Shown here in pieces: positions 26,583 to 34,944 of a stretch of DNA of 64,000 nt. The stretch is taken from assembly GCF_014168815.1 (NCBI RefSeq), contig NZ_AP021972.1, positions 1,116,001 to 1,180,000 on the forward strand. Direction: 5' to 3'. The notes under the pieces were generated by a model that was given only the letters and a program-made list of their open reading frames with translations, was not told where the DNA came from and did not search any database. Position 1 is the stretch's first letter. Every line of letters begins with the position of its first letter. The DNA comes from Klebsiella sp. WP3-W18-ESBL-02. GTDB lineage: Bacteria > Pseudomonadota > Gammaproteobacteria > Enterobacterales > Enterobacteriaceae. The translations under genes and the position numbers were made by a program.

Positions 26583-26830
26583 GGTGTTATCCTCAATTTT
26601 TTGGCAAGCGTATTCCGCTGACGTCGATAAAAATCAATACGTCATTTTTAACGTAATAAGCATGCCCGCTTCCGCTTTCTGTATTTTGGTTGCAATAAAT
26701 ACGGCGCGTATAATAACCGGCGCAACAATATTGCTGACCTTAATCAGAAATCATGAAATAGGTATAGGTATCCGAAACAGATAATGATAAATCTGTTGTC
26801 AGAAATATTTATCAGGAGGCGTGAGAGGCG
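26583..26830 (-). promoter_or_regulatory. tnaC-tnaA spacer with Rho-dependent attenuation region
   Basis: About 250 bp of untranslated leader between the TnaC peptide and tnaA. In E. coli this holds boxA and rut sites where Rho stops transcription unless a tryptophan-stalled ribosome at the tnaC stop blocks access. The spacing and the conserved leader peptide argue for the same mechanism; the individual sites were not identified. Confidence 0.6.
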
Positions 26831-26908
26831 TTAAGGACGGTGATTGACAATAATGCTGTCAATATTAAACCACTTTGACGTGTTATAGGTTAGCGTGCGG
26901 ATGTTCAT
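26831..26908 (-). CDS. tnaC: Tryptophanase leader peptide TnaC
   Basis: 25-codon leader with the C-terminal part TSKWFNIDSIIVNHRP followed by TAA. It keeps the residues needed for tryptophan-induced ribosome stalling in E. coli TnaC: Trp (here position 13), Asp (17) and the final Pro (25), with identical spacing. The N-terminus (MNIRTLTYN) differs from the E. coli MNILHICV. A ribosome binding site (ggaga) lies upstream. Too short for standard ORF listing. Confidence 0.9.
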   Translation of the reverse strand: MNIRTLTYNTSKWFNIDSIIVNHRP

Positions 26909-26982
26909 AATGTATGTTCTCCATTAGACACAGGCATACATTATTAGATTTAATATTTTTGTCTATTCCCAACCTATTCAAT

Positions 26983-26998
26983 TGTGAATCTGGTCACG
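26983..26998. promoter_or_regulatory. CRP-binding site upstream of the tna operon
   Basis: tgtgaatctggtcacg matches TGTGA-N6-TCACA at nine of ten positions and lies about 75 bp upstream of tnaC, as in E. coli, where the operon needs cAMP-CRP. Confidence 0.75.
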
Positions 26999-27027
26999 AT
27001 TGATTCAGTAGATGAATCTAACGCCCG

Positions 27028-27807
27028 TCAGGGCGCCAGATAAACCTGCGGAACCGCCGCGTCCGGGTGCGTATTCATGCTGATATCCGCCCCGTACCAG
27101 CGATGGATGATCGACTGCTGGATGACCTCATGCGGCGTGCCTTGCGCCACCAGCTTACCCTGATGCAGTAAGAGAATGGTATCGGCCCACAGTGCGGCAA
27201 GGTTGAGGTCGTGAAGCACAACACAGACGTGCAGCTCGTTGCGACGGGTAAGTCTTTTTAGCAGCCGCAGCAAATGCTGTTGATAAAAGAGATCCAGCGC
27301 TGAGGTGGGCTCGTCGAGAAACAGCCAGCCCTTTGGCCCATCGCCGTGCCACAGCTGTGCCAGGCTGCGTGCCAGCTGAACGCGCTGCTGCTCGCCGCCG
27401 GAAAGCGCCGGGTAAGGGCGTCCCGCCAGATGAGTGCAGCCTGTTTCCACCATGACGCGTTGAATGAGCGCGGAATCGTCCTGCGCCCCCCACGGTGCGC
27501 GCCCCATGGCGATGACCGTTTCAACCGGCCAGTTGGCGTTCAGCTGAGTGCGTTGCAACATCACCGCGCGACGGCGGGAGAGGGCGGCAGCGGACCATTC
27601 GCTAAGCGGCTTGCCTTCTATGCGCTGTTCGCCGCTGTCGGCGGCTAAAAAACCGGTCAGCAGCCGCAGCAGAGTCGATTTTCCTGCGCCATTAGGGCCG
27701 ATAAGCGCGGTGACTTCACCGGGCCGCAGCGTGAGTGAAACGCTATCAATCACCCGCCGTTTCCCCAGGCGTAGCGACAGCGCGCGGGCAATATAGTGTT
27801 TATCCAT
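27028..27807 (-). CDS. hmuV: Heme ABC transporter ATP-binding protein HmuV
   Basis: 259-residue ABC ATPase: Walker A GPNGAGKST, signature ALSGGEQQRVQLARSL, Walker B WLFLDEPTSALD and the switch His in VVLHDLN. It energises heme import through HmuU. It overlaps hmuU by 8 bp and is last in hmuRSTUV. The BtuCD/FecCDE-type sequence alone would allow siderophore or cobalamin, but the operon with HmuS and HmuT fixes heme. Confidence 0.93.
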   Translation of the reverse strand: MDKHYIARALSLRLGKRRVIDSVSLTLRPGEVTALIGPNGAGKSTLLRLLTGFLAADSGEQRIEGKPLSEWSAAALSRRRAVMLQRTQLNANWPVETVIAMGRAPWGAQDDSALIQRVMVETGCTHLAGRPYPALSGGEQQRVQLARSLAQLWHGDGPKGWLFLDEPTSALDLFYQQHLLRLLKRLTRRNELHVCVVLHDLNLAALWADTILLLHQGKLVAQGTPHEVIQQSIIHRWYGADISMNTHPDAAVPQVYLAP

Positions 27808-28795
27808 GAGCGGATCTCTCCTGGCGGAATATCAACCATAGGAACCACGGCGCGCCAAGCAGGCTGGTGAGTAGCCCCACCGGCATTTCGGCGGGCGCGG
27901 CGACGGTGCGGGCCAGCGTATCGGCAATCAGCAGCAGGATAGCGCCCGCCAGCAGCGAGCCTGGCACCAGACCGCGGTGATCTGGCCCCAGCCACATACG
28001 CATCAGGTGCGGAACCACCAGACCGATAAATCCAATCACGCCGCTGATGGCGACCGAGGCGGCGACCAGCACGGCGCTGCACAGCAGCATCAGACGCTGC
28101 ACCATGCGGACGTTAACGCCGAGGTAGTGGGCCTCTTCATCACCCAATTGCAGCAGGTTGAGGCGCGAGGCCATCCACCACACCGCGAGGGATGACGGAA
28201 TAATCAGCGTCGCGGCGACCAGCAGCGTCGGCCACTCGGCCTGCCCGAGGCTGCCCATTCCCCAGAGTGAAAGCTGGCGCAGCTGCGTGTCGTTGCTGAT
28301 CCACGACAGCATGCCAACCAGCGCGCCGCATAGCGCATTGATGGCAATGCCAACCAACAGTAGCCGGGAGAGCGAACCGCCGCCGGTTTTACTGAGGATA
28401 AAAATCACCGCCATCACCACCAGGCTGCCGATAAACGCTGCCAGCATCGGGGCATACAGCGCCACCAGCATCGGGACCGAAATCGGCAGAATCAGCCAGA
28501 AGGCAACCGCTAGCGCCGCGCCGCTGCTGATACCGAGTAACCCCGGGTCGGCTAACGGGTTGCGAAAGAGGCCCTGCATCACGCAGCCAGAGAGCGCCAG
28601 CGCGCTGCCCACTACCAGCGCCAGCAGCACCCGCGGCAGACGGATGGTGAGCCAGATATGACGCAGCACTTCATCGCCGGACGGCCACAGGCTGGTTAAC
28701 GGCAGCCGCATGGCACCAAGCGTGGTAGCCAGCATCGTCAGGGCCAGCAATAGCAGTACCATGAGCCACAGCTGGCGGGAGACGGTGATGCGCAT
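27800..28795 (-). CDS. hmuU: Heme ABC transporter permease HmuU
   Basis: 331 residues, FecCD/BtuC-type permease with about ten membrane helices; contains LVVGSALALSGCVMQGLFRNPLA in its conserved form and the cytoplasmic coupling region GVIGFIGLVVPHLMRMW. It moves heme across the inner membrane with HmuV. Start overlaps the hmuT stop by one base (TGATG). Confidence 0.93.
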   Translation of the reverse strand: MRITVSRQLWLMVLLLLALTMLATTLGAMRLPLTSLWPSGDEVLRHIWLTIRLPRVLLALVVGSALALSGCVMQGLFRNPLADPGLLGISSGAALAVAFWLILPISVPMLVALYAPMLAAFIGSLVVMAVIFILSKTGGGSLSRLLLVGIAINALCGALVGMLSWISNDTQLRQLSLWGMGSLGQAEWPTLLVAATLIIPSSLAVWWMASRLNLLQLGDEEAHYLGVNVRMVQRLMLLCSAVLVAASVAISGVIGFIGLVVPHLMRMWLGPDHRGLVPGSLLAGAILLLIADTLARTVAAPAEMPVGLLTSLLGAPWFLWLIFRQERSAHG

Positions 28796-29610
28796 CAGGG
28801 CAGCTGCTCCGCTTTTTGCCGCAGCTGTTGCAGCGCCTGAGGCGTACGGGGGCCGAAGCCCAGCAGCGCCATGTCGTCAATCACCAGCACCTGCTGATGA
28901 CGACCGGCGGGCGTTTGCGCCAGGCCCGGCAGCTTCCACAACGAGGCTTCGCCGCCCATGCCCTTCAGCCCATCGGCGGAAATCACCACCAGATCCGGAC
29001 GGCTGGCAATCACCCCCTCCTGCGACATCGTGCGATAGTGGTCAAAGCCCTGCATGGCGTTTTGCAAACCGGCGAGTTTTATCGCTCCGTCTGCGGCCGT
29101 TTGCTGGCCGGCGACCAGCGCCCCGGAACCTCCGTGGCTGAGGATGAATAGCACCCGTTTGTTCAGCGCCTGAGGCGAGATTTTTGCCATCTGCTCATCG
29201 AGCGTTTTACGCAGCGCCTCGCCCTGCGGCCGTTTGTCGAGCGCGTCGGCGATAACGCTGATTTTGCGTTCCATCGCCGCGGTGTCGTAGCCGCCAGGCA
29301 CGTTAACCACCTTCACCTTGCTGCCTTCTACCTTTTGCAGTACCAGCGACGGCTGCGCCTGGCTGCTTGCCAGAACTAATGTCGGGCGCAGCGAGAGAAT
29401 ACCTTCCGCGTTGAGCTGGCGTAGGTATCCTACGTCCGGCAGCGATTGTGCTGCCGTGGGCCAGGTGCTGGTGCTGTCGCGCGCCACCAACTGAGGCTGT
29501 GCATCCAGCGCATAGACGATTTCCGTGACGTCGCCGCCGAGGGTGATAATGCGCTCGGCGGCGTTGGCGAACAGCGGCAGGGCCGCCAGCAGAATCACTA
29601 GCCGTTTCAT
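28795..29610 (-). CDS. hmuT: Periplasmic heme-binding protein HmuT
   Basis: 271 residues starting at the ATG 29608-29610 (MKRLVILLAALPLFANAAE), which gives a clean signal peptide cleaved after ANA; a longer in-frame start would destroy it. Mature protein is a class III (TroA/BtuF-like) binding protein: RIITLGGDVTEIVYAL at the start and GYLRQLNAEGILSLRPTLV. It carries heme from HmuR to HmuUV. ATGA overlap with hmuS. Confidence 0.92.
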   Translation of the reverse strand: MKRLVILLAALPLFANAAERIITLGGDVTEIVYALDAQPQLVARDSTSTWPTAAQSLPDVGYLRQLNAEGILSLRPTLVLASSQAQPSLVLQKVEGSKVKVVNVPGGYDTAAMERKISVIADALDKRPQGEALRKTLDEQMAKISPQALNKRVLFILSHGGSGALVAGQQTAADGAIKLAGLQNAMQGFDHYRTMSQEGVIASRPDLVVISADGLKGMGGEASLWKLPGLAQTPAGRHQQVLVIDDMALLGFGPRTPQALQQLRQKAEQLP

Positions 29611-30638
29611 ACGGTCTGGCCTTCCGCGGTCAGACTGTCGACCTGCGCGCGCCACTGTGCCTGTTCCGGATGACCTTCGCTGCGCTGGCCGTACAGTTGA
29701 GCAATCTGTGTGCCGTCTTTAGCAAACAGCTCCACGCTGGTGACGTGGCCGTCGACGGTCGGTTTACGTGTCACCCAGATTTCGTCAATCGTTTCTTCGC
29801 GCAGATGCAGCGTAAACGTACGGTTGAAGATGTTGATCCAGCCACGCATTGGCGTCAGCTTTTCCAGCGTGCCGGTGAAGATCTGTACGCAGCCGCGGTT
29901 GCCGACGAAGATCATAAATTCGTTGCCGTCCTGTTGAAGGGTCTCCAGCAGGCGGGGCAGTGCATCCGTATCAATACGGCAGGCGAGATCGTCACTTACC
30001 AGGCGGAAGGCCTGTTGGCGCGAGAGGTTGTATTTGCGCAGCAGCACGAAGAACTGATGAACGTCGGTCATCGCGCGCCACGCTTTTTCCAGCGCCGCGC
30101 CGTCGGCTGTGTCGGCGTAGCGGGCGCTTTCCGCAGGGCGGATAGCCAGCGGCGTTGGGGTATTCTGGGTATGCTCGGCAATCAGCGCCTGCCAGGCTGT
30201 GTGGTCCGTGGCATCGGTGGTGTAAACCTTCAGTACGGCATCACCGTGCGGATCGAAGAACTGGATGCTCTCACGTCCCGCCTCGTTGAGGTAAAACGCG
30301 CTGGCCCATTGGCTCAGGAACAGACGCAGATCGAGCGCGCGCGGGTTCAGCACCAGGCCCGCGTGGCCGTCGAGATGCTGGTGGGTAAAGGCTCCCACCT
30401 GCTCGTGGACCGCATACTCATTACGGCAGATGCATTTTGTTTCGCCGACGCTCTCCAGCGCGGCGAGGAGCGCGCGGGCGTTATCGTGCAGGCGTACGGC
30501 GTCGTGGCCGACACGGGCTGCGGTTAGCTCGGCTTCGCTGATACCCATTTCCGCGGCGATGTCGCGGGCGTATTTGGCGGTGCCGTTGGCTTTCACGGCC
30601 TGATAGCGCTGCCACAGTTCGGCGGGTGTGTTTTGCAT
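29607..30638 (-). CDS. hmuS: Heme utilisation/degradation protein HmuS
   Basis: 343 residues, HemS/ChuS/HmuS family with the duplicated domain (ELWQRYQAVKANG starts repeat 1; ALEKAWRAMTDVHQFFVLLRKYN starts repeat 2). Cytoplasmic protein that takes up and breaks down heme to release iron. A strong ribosome binding site (aaggaagag) precedes the ATG. Sits between receptor and transporter genes in the hmu operon; the 61-bp gap to hmuR contains a GC-rich hairpin. Confidence 0.93.
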   Translation of the reverse strand: MQNTPAELWQRYQAVKANGTAKYARDIAAEMGISEAELTAARVGHDAVRLHDNARALLAALESVGETKCICRNEYAVHEQVGAFTHQHLDGHAGLVLNPRALDLRLFLSQWASAFYLNEAGRESIQFFDPHGDAVLKVYTTDATDHTAWQALIAEHTQNTPTPLAIRPAESARYADTADGAALEKAWRAMTDVHQFFVLLRKYNLSRQQAFRLVSDDLACRIDTDALPRLLETLQQDGNEFMIFVGNRGCVQIFTGTLEKLTPMRGWINIFNRTFTLHLREETIDEIWVTRKPTVDGHVTSVELFAKDGTQIAQLYGQRSEGHPEQAQWRAQVDSLTAEGQTV

Positions 30639-30660
30639 GGCTCTCTTCCTTATAATTTCC

Positions 30661-30675
30661 CCGGCCAGCGGCCGG
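30661..30675 (-). terminator. Intercistronic hairpin between hmuR and hmuS
   Basis: ccggcc-agc-ggccgg is a perfect 6-bp stem with 3-base loop. No T run follows, so partial termination or mRNA processing that favours receptor synthesis is likelier than a true terminator. Confidence 0.5.
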
Positions 30676-30699
30676 GTGCAGGTTTAGGGTATGTTGTTA

Positions 30700-33057
30700 T
30701 CAGAAGTCGACGTTAATGCCCAGCTGCCAGGTGCGGCCCGGCATGACCGCCAGCGACTTATCGTTGGCATCCTGGTTTGTTGACGTTTCAATATTGCGGC
30801 TGCTCAGATAGTCCCAGTATTTCCGGTCGGTCAGGTTATACACGCCACCGTTGATACGGACGTTCTTCGCCACGCGCCAGTAGGCCGTCCAGTCGAGCAT
30901 GCCGTAACCCGGTACGCGCATGTATTGGCTGGTGGAATCGGTGATTGCGCTGCCGGTATTGGTATAGGTTTCGCGGTTGGTGGCAGTCGCACGCTTACCC
31001 TTCACAAAGGTGGCGGTCAGGGCGGTGCCGTAGCGTTTCGCCGGGTCATCCCACGCGACGCCAACGATGGCCTTCATTGGCGCTACGCTGTCGAGATCAA
31101 CGTACTTATCGCCGTAGTAGCTGGACTTCGATTTCCCTTCGCTGTAGCCGTAGGCCAGCGTTGCGCTCAGCCCGTCGACCTGTTCAAACCAGGTGCCGAA
31201 GTTGAACTTCGTGCTGATCTCCCCGCCGTAGATATAGGCTTTATCGCGGTTTTCCGCCTGATAAATGGTGTAAATGTTTGACGGTACGTTAGTGAACTGA
31301 CTCGGGTTATTCGAGCGGGTGTAGCGGGTGTAGGCAATAAAGTTTTTATAGCTGTTGTAGAACAGGGCGGTACGCAGGGTGATCCCTTCAGTGACTTCGC
31401 CCTTCATTCCCCATTCGAGGTTGTCGCTGGTCTCGGTTTTCAGATCGGTATTGCCGATCAGCGCATACTGGCCGCGGCCCGCATAGCTGGAACCGAGATT
31501 CCATGAACCGTACAACTGGCTGGTGTTCGGGAATTCCGCGCCGCGTTTGTACTGCAGGTAGGTCATCATGCGCGGCGTGATGTCGTACTGGAAGGTCAGC
31601 GACGGCAGCGCCTGGGTATCCGCATTTTTCCCGTACAGCGTGGCAACCGAGGATTCGGTCAGCACCGTGCTGTTGGTGGTCAGGCTGGAGAGATTCTCCG
31701 GCTTGGTTGACTGATGCACGACGCGAATGCCGGGGATCACCGCAAAGTTGTGACTGTCGAGATCGAAGTTGATCTGATCCTGTAAGAAACCGGCGATCGT
31801 GTAATCGCGGCTGTCCGCTTCCGGCTGCATGATCTCACTGTAGACGCTCGGGATCGGCGACTGGCTGAACGGACGCTGAGTTTTCGTGGTGCTGGCATTG
31901 AAGCCCGCGCTCAGGTCATGGCGGCCAAGGGTTTTCGCCAGCGCCGTCTGCATACCCCAGGTATCGGTGTCGTAGTTGGAGTACACCGTCTCCATCGTTC
32001 CGCTGCTGCTGTCTGGCATCCAGGTGCGGTCATGTGCCTCGGTGTGCTGGTAGTACACTTTGGTTGAGACGCTGTCGATAACGTCATTCATCGGCGTCCA
32101 GTCGTCTTTGAGGCTCAGGCCCCAGCGGCGGGTCTGGCTGGTCTGCTGCGCATCGCCGATAGTTTTGCTGCCGCTGTCGTTCCACACATCGTAATGGGTG
32201 TGATTCGTTTTATGGTAGTAGTCGAGGGTACCGGTCAGCTTGTGTTCATCGTTCGGTTGCCAGATCCCGGAAGTCATAAAGGCGTCGGAGTGCCAGTTTG
32301 CCGGATAAGCATCAACACGGGTGCTGTTGGTGGTTGTCTGCTGGCCGTCACGACGGCTGTAGACGAAAATCCCGCGCAGGGTATCGTCGCCGCCTGCGGC
32401 GGTCAGGCCGTTGTGCCAGCTGCGGTCCGAAGAGTCATACTCACTGCGGTAGCTGAAGGCGCTGGTTTTGCCGGGATGCAGGTAGTCATCTGCCGATTTT
32501 GGCTTGAAGGAGACGTTACCGCCGATGGACGTGTTGGCGGTTTCGGTGTCGGTTGCGCCGGACTGAATATCCACGCTGCCGTACATATACGGATCGATGT
32601 AGTCACGACCGATGCCAAAAGTATTCAGCCCGGCGCGGCTGACATAGCTGCGTCCGGTTGCGTTCGGTTGGGCGATACCGTCAACATCGATGCCGACGCG
32701 GTTGCTCTCCAGACCGCGGATGTTATAACCCGTGTAGCCGCCGCGGTCGAAACCGCTCTTGCCGTTACCTGAACCGCCGCTGGCGCCGGTTGCGCCGATC
32801 AGCGGTTCGTAACGCATGATAGAACCAAAATCGTTGGCCCCTTTATCCTGCAGCTCCTGCGCGCTGACCGCATGTTGGCTACCCGGTTTGAGAAGCGGCG
32901 CGGGCGCGGTAACGGTCATCTGTTCCGCGCTATCTACGGCGGCGGTTTTATCCTGTGTTTCAGCCGCGCCCGCGGACGTCTGATAGAGTGCTGCGAGCAA
33001 TGAGGTCACCAGTAGGCTTTTCTTGTGCCACGCCTCTGATTGAATAGATTTGTACAT
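30700..33057 (-). CDS. hmuR: TonB-dependent heme/hemoglobin receptor HmuR
   Basis: 785 residues from the second ATG (33055-33057), better spaced from gaagg than the first (33066). Signal peptide ends near SAGAAET; TonB box EQMTVTAP; plug domain with RGLESNRVGIDVDGI; 22-strand barrel with heme-receptor motifs GAEFPN and GNTDLKTE (equivalents of FRAP and NPDL); ends in the outer-membrane signature WQLGINVDF. Larger than Yersinia HmuR (about 676), so it belongs to the longer hemoglobin/transferrin/lactoferrin-type group. Preceded by a Fur-box-like site, so iron-repressed. Confidence 0.9.
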   Translation of the reverse strand: MYKSIQSEAWHKKSLLVTSLLAALYQTSAGAAETQDKTAAVDSAEQMTVTAPAPLLKPGSQHAVSAQELQDKGANDFGSIMRYEPLIGATGASGGSGNGKSGFDRGGYTGYNIRGLESNRVGIDVDGIAQPNATGRSYVSRAGLNTFGIGRDYIDPYMYGSVDIQSGATDTETANTSIGGNVSFKPKSADDYLHPGKTSAFSYRSEYDSSDRSWHNGLTAAGGDDTLRGIFVYSRRDGQQTTTNSTRVDAYPANWHSDAFMTSGIWQPNDEHKLTGTLDYYHKTNHTHYDVWNDSGSKTIGDAQQTSQTRRWGLSLKDDWTPMNDVIDSVSTKVYYQHTEAHDRTWMPDSSSGTMETVYSNYDTDTWGMQTALAKTLGRHDLSAGFNASTTKTQRPFSQSPIPSVYSEIMQPEADSRDYTIAGFLQDQINFDLDSHNFAVIPGIRVVHQSTKPENLSSLTTNSTVLTESSVATLYGKNADTQALPSLTFQYDITPRMMTYLQYKRGAEFPNTSQLYGSWNLGSSYAGRGQYALIGNTDLKTETSDNLEWGMKGEVTEGITLRTALFYNSYKNFIAYTRYTRSNNPSQFTNVPSNIYTIYQAENRDKAYIYGGEISTKFNFGTWFEQVDGLSATLAYGYSEGKSKSSYYGDKYVDLDSVAPMKAIVGVAWDDPAKRYGTALTATFVKGKRATATNRETYTNTGSAITDSTSQYMRVPGYGMLDWTAYWRVAKNVRINGGVYNLTDRKYWDYLSSRNIETSTNQDANDKSLAVMPGRTWQLGINVDF

Positions 33058-33163
33058 AGTTGCCATGCCTTCATCGTTATTAGTATTGGCTCACGCGACG
33101 CTCCCAGCGTCGGCTTTTCCTTAAGCGTTATGACGTTGTCCCATTTTTATCAACGCGAATAGT

Positions 33164-33183
33164 AATGATAGGTATTATCATTT
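33164..33183. promoter_or_regulatory. Fur box in the hmuR / SelW-like divergent promoter region
   Basis: aatgataggtattatcattt is a dyad close to the Fur consensus (GATAATGATAATCATTATC). It lies about 110 bp upstream of hmuR and 80 bp upstream of the divergent gene. Confidence 0.7.
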
Positions 33184-33262
33184 GCAATAATGTTTGCAAA
33201 TAATTCTGTCTCTATGCAACAATTTATTTACACTTTAAGCTTTAATCTTTTGTGAGAACGTT

Positions 33263-33550
33263 ATGACGCAGAAAGCCGCCATTACGATTACCTACTGCTC
33301 TCAGTGCAACTGGATGCTGCGCGCCAGCTGGATGGCGCAGGAGTTGCTGCACACCTTCAGTACCGATATCGCCGCCGTTACGCTGGTGCCGGGAACCGGC
33401 GGAATTTTTACGATTACCGTGAACGAGATGCTGGTGTGGGATCGCAAGCGGGACGAGGGCTTCCCGGATGCCGCCGAGCTTAAGCGCCGGGTACGCGACG
33501 TCTGCTTCCCGGAGAAACCGCTGGGCCACGTGGACAAGCACGACGGATAA
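33263..33550 (+). CDS. SelT/SelW/SelH-family thioredoxin-like protein (Rdx type)
   Basis: 95 residues. ITYCSQCNWMLRASWMAQEL contains the CxxC redox motif right after strand 1, and GTGGIFTITVNEMLVWDRK matches the conserved strand with the GxFEV-like motif of Rdx proteins. Cys replaces the Sec of the animal members. Cytoplasmic redox role is assumed; substrate unknown. Divergent from hmuR and 64 bp before ygbA; may share Fur control. Confidence 0.8.
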   Translation: MTQKAAITITYCSQCNWMLRASWMAQELLHTFSTDIAAVTLVPGTGGIFTITVNEMLVWDRKRDEGFPDAAELKRRVRDVCFPEKPLGHVDKHDG

Positions 33551-33572
33551 AGCGGCTGCCAACGCATCACTA

Positions 33573-33595
33573 AATGTGTATTATTAATGCATCTT
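33573..33595. promoter_or_regulatory. NsrR-like operator upstream of ygbA
   Basis: An 11-1-11 dyad: aatgtgtatta, one base, taatgcatctt. The right half is the complement of aagatgcatta, close to the NsrR consensus AAGATGCATTT; the halves agree at 8 of 11 positions. ygbA of E. coli is a known NsrR target. Confidence 0.55.
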
Positions 33596-33614
33596 TAATG
33601 GTGAGGAACGGACT

Positions 33615-33959
33615 ATGCCAGGCAATCGCATTCGTCGTGAAAAACAGACCATCAGCAGCATGATTACGCTGTATCAGCGCCGCTGCCCGCAGGCGCTGGA
33701 TGACGCCGGGCACTATCAGGCGCTCAACGATTATGCCGATAAGCGGCTGGATAAGTGCGTGTTCGGCGAGGAGAAACCGGCTTGTAAACAGTGTCCGGTG
33801 CACTGCTATCAGCCGGCCAAGCGTGAAGAGATGAAGCAGATTATGCGCTGGGCCGGGCCGCGCATGCTCTGGCGCCATCCGATCCTCACGATTCTTCATC
33901 TGCTTGATGACCGGCGTCCGGTGCCCGAACTGCCGGAGAAATACCGGCCGAAAAAATAG
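33615..33959 (+). CDS. ygbA: YgbA, nitrosative-stress-induced cysteine protein
   Basis: 114 residues, annotated in E. coli as nitrous oxide-stimulated promoter family protein and regulated by NsrR. Conserved cysteines lie in RRCPQALDD, KCVFGEEKPACKQCPVHCYQP, a likely iron-sulfur or zinc cluster site near residues 50-65. E. coli ygbA also lies between fhlA and mutS, so this marks the ancestral order despite the extra genes here. Recent family work links it to growth recovery after NO; that is knowledge of the family, not visible here. Confidence 0.88.
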   Translation: MPGNRIRREKQTISSMITLYQRRCPQALDDAGHYQALNDYADKRLDKCVFGEEKPACKQCPVHCYQPAKREEMKQIMRWAGPRMLWRHPILTILHLLDDRRPVPELPEKYRPKK

Positions 33960-33962
33960 CCC

Positions 33963-34784
33963 TCACAGGGTGCGGCAGTGACGGCGATACTCCGTCGGCG
34001 ATCGCGCCGTGTGCTTGCGAAAAATCCGGCAGAAATAGTTGCTGTCCTCAAAGCCGCAGTGGTGGGCAATCTCTTTAATTTTCAGTTCATACCCGCGCAG
34101 TAATTTCTTCGCCAGCTCCAGACGTACGGCGGTGAGGTATTCATTAAAACCAACGGTGCTGGATTTCTGGAACAGGTGCGACAGGTAGTTTGGCGTAATG
34201 TGGAACTTCCGCGCGACGGTTTCACGGCTGAGTGCTTCGGCGGCGTGTTCGTCGATGTACTCCTGAATCGCCAGAAACAGCTCTTTGCTTTTACTGACCG
34301 TATCGGCCAGATGCGTAAGCTGATCGATACAGTGGCTCAGCAGCCCGCTGAGGACAATCTGTGCCGTTGGCACCACCGGCCGAATGGCCAGCTCGTTTAA
34401 CGCCAGTAGCAGGTACGACCCCACTCGCGGGCCTAGCCTGGCGACGTGCTGTTTGCGAATCTCAACGAATTTTTTGCCGTCGAAGCGTTGCAGGCTAAAG
34501 CCCAGCTTCTGCTTACTGAACAGAACGCTCAGCGTGGTGGCAGGGCCGTGCCACCGCGGGGCATTCCAGCGATTGCCTGGTATATACAGTGCCTGCATCG
34601 GGCCAAGCGGTTCCTGTAGGCAGCCGTCTACCAGTTCACCGTCCAATACGATCTCCAGCCGCGGGAATGATACGCTCATGGCCAGCTCCGGTGCGGGCTG
34701 CAACGTTTGCGGAAAACGCACGACCAGTTCACCCTGGCGGGCAAGCAACTGCTCCAGCACGGGGACGAGGGATTGCTCTGACAT
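33963..34784 (-). CDS. AraC-family transcriptional regulator
   Basis: 273 residues from the ATG 34782-34784 (MSEQSLVPVLEQL), which has aggac at usable spacing. N-terminal cupin-like sensing half (PLGPMQALYIPGNRWNAPRW) and C-terminal double helix-turn-helix: ETVARKFHITPNYLSHLFQ and KEIAHHCGFEDSNYFCRIFRK, both canonical. Divergent from the PhyH-type dioxygenase gene with a 160-bp shared region, so that gene is its probable target. Ligand unknown. Confidence 0.85.
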   Translation of the reverse strand: MSEQSLVPVLEQLLARQGELVVRFPQTLQPAPELAMSVSFPRLEIVLDGELVDGCLQEPLGPMQALYIPGNRWNAPRWHGPATTLSVLFSKQKLGFSLQRFDGKKFVEIRKQHVARLGPRVGSYLLLALNELAIRPVVPTAQIVLSGLLSHCIDQLTHLADTVSKSKELFLAIQEYIDEHAAEALSRETVARKFHITPNYLSHLFQKSSTVGFNEYLTAVRLELAKKLLRGYELKIKEIAHHCGFEDSNYFCRIFRKHTARSPTEYRRHCRTL

Positions 34785-34944
34785 GCTCATGTCCTGGTTA
34801 TTATTCTGGATTTTGAATCTCATCACACTTTATTTTGCTGTACACAAAAATCCAGCGTTGTGTAGCTATCTCATACAGAATGCCGACCGCTCGTGCAGTA
34901 ACTTTTCATACATGTTGTGAAATAGTTAACAAAAGAGAGGCGAT

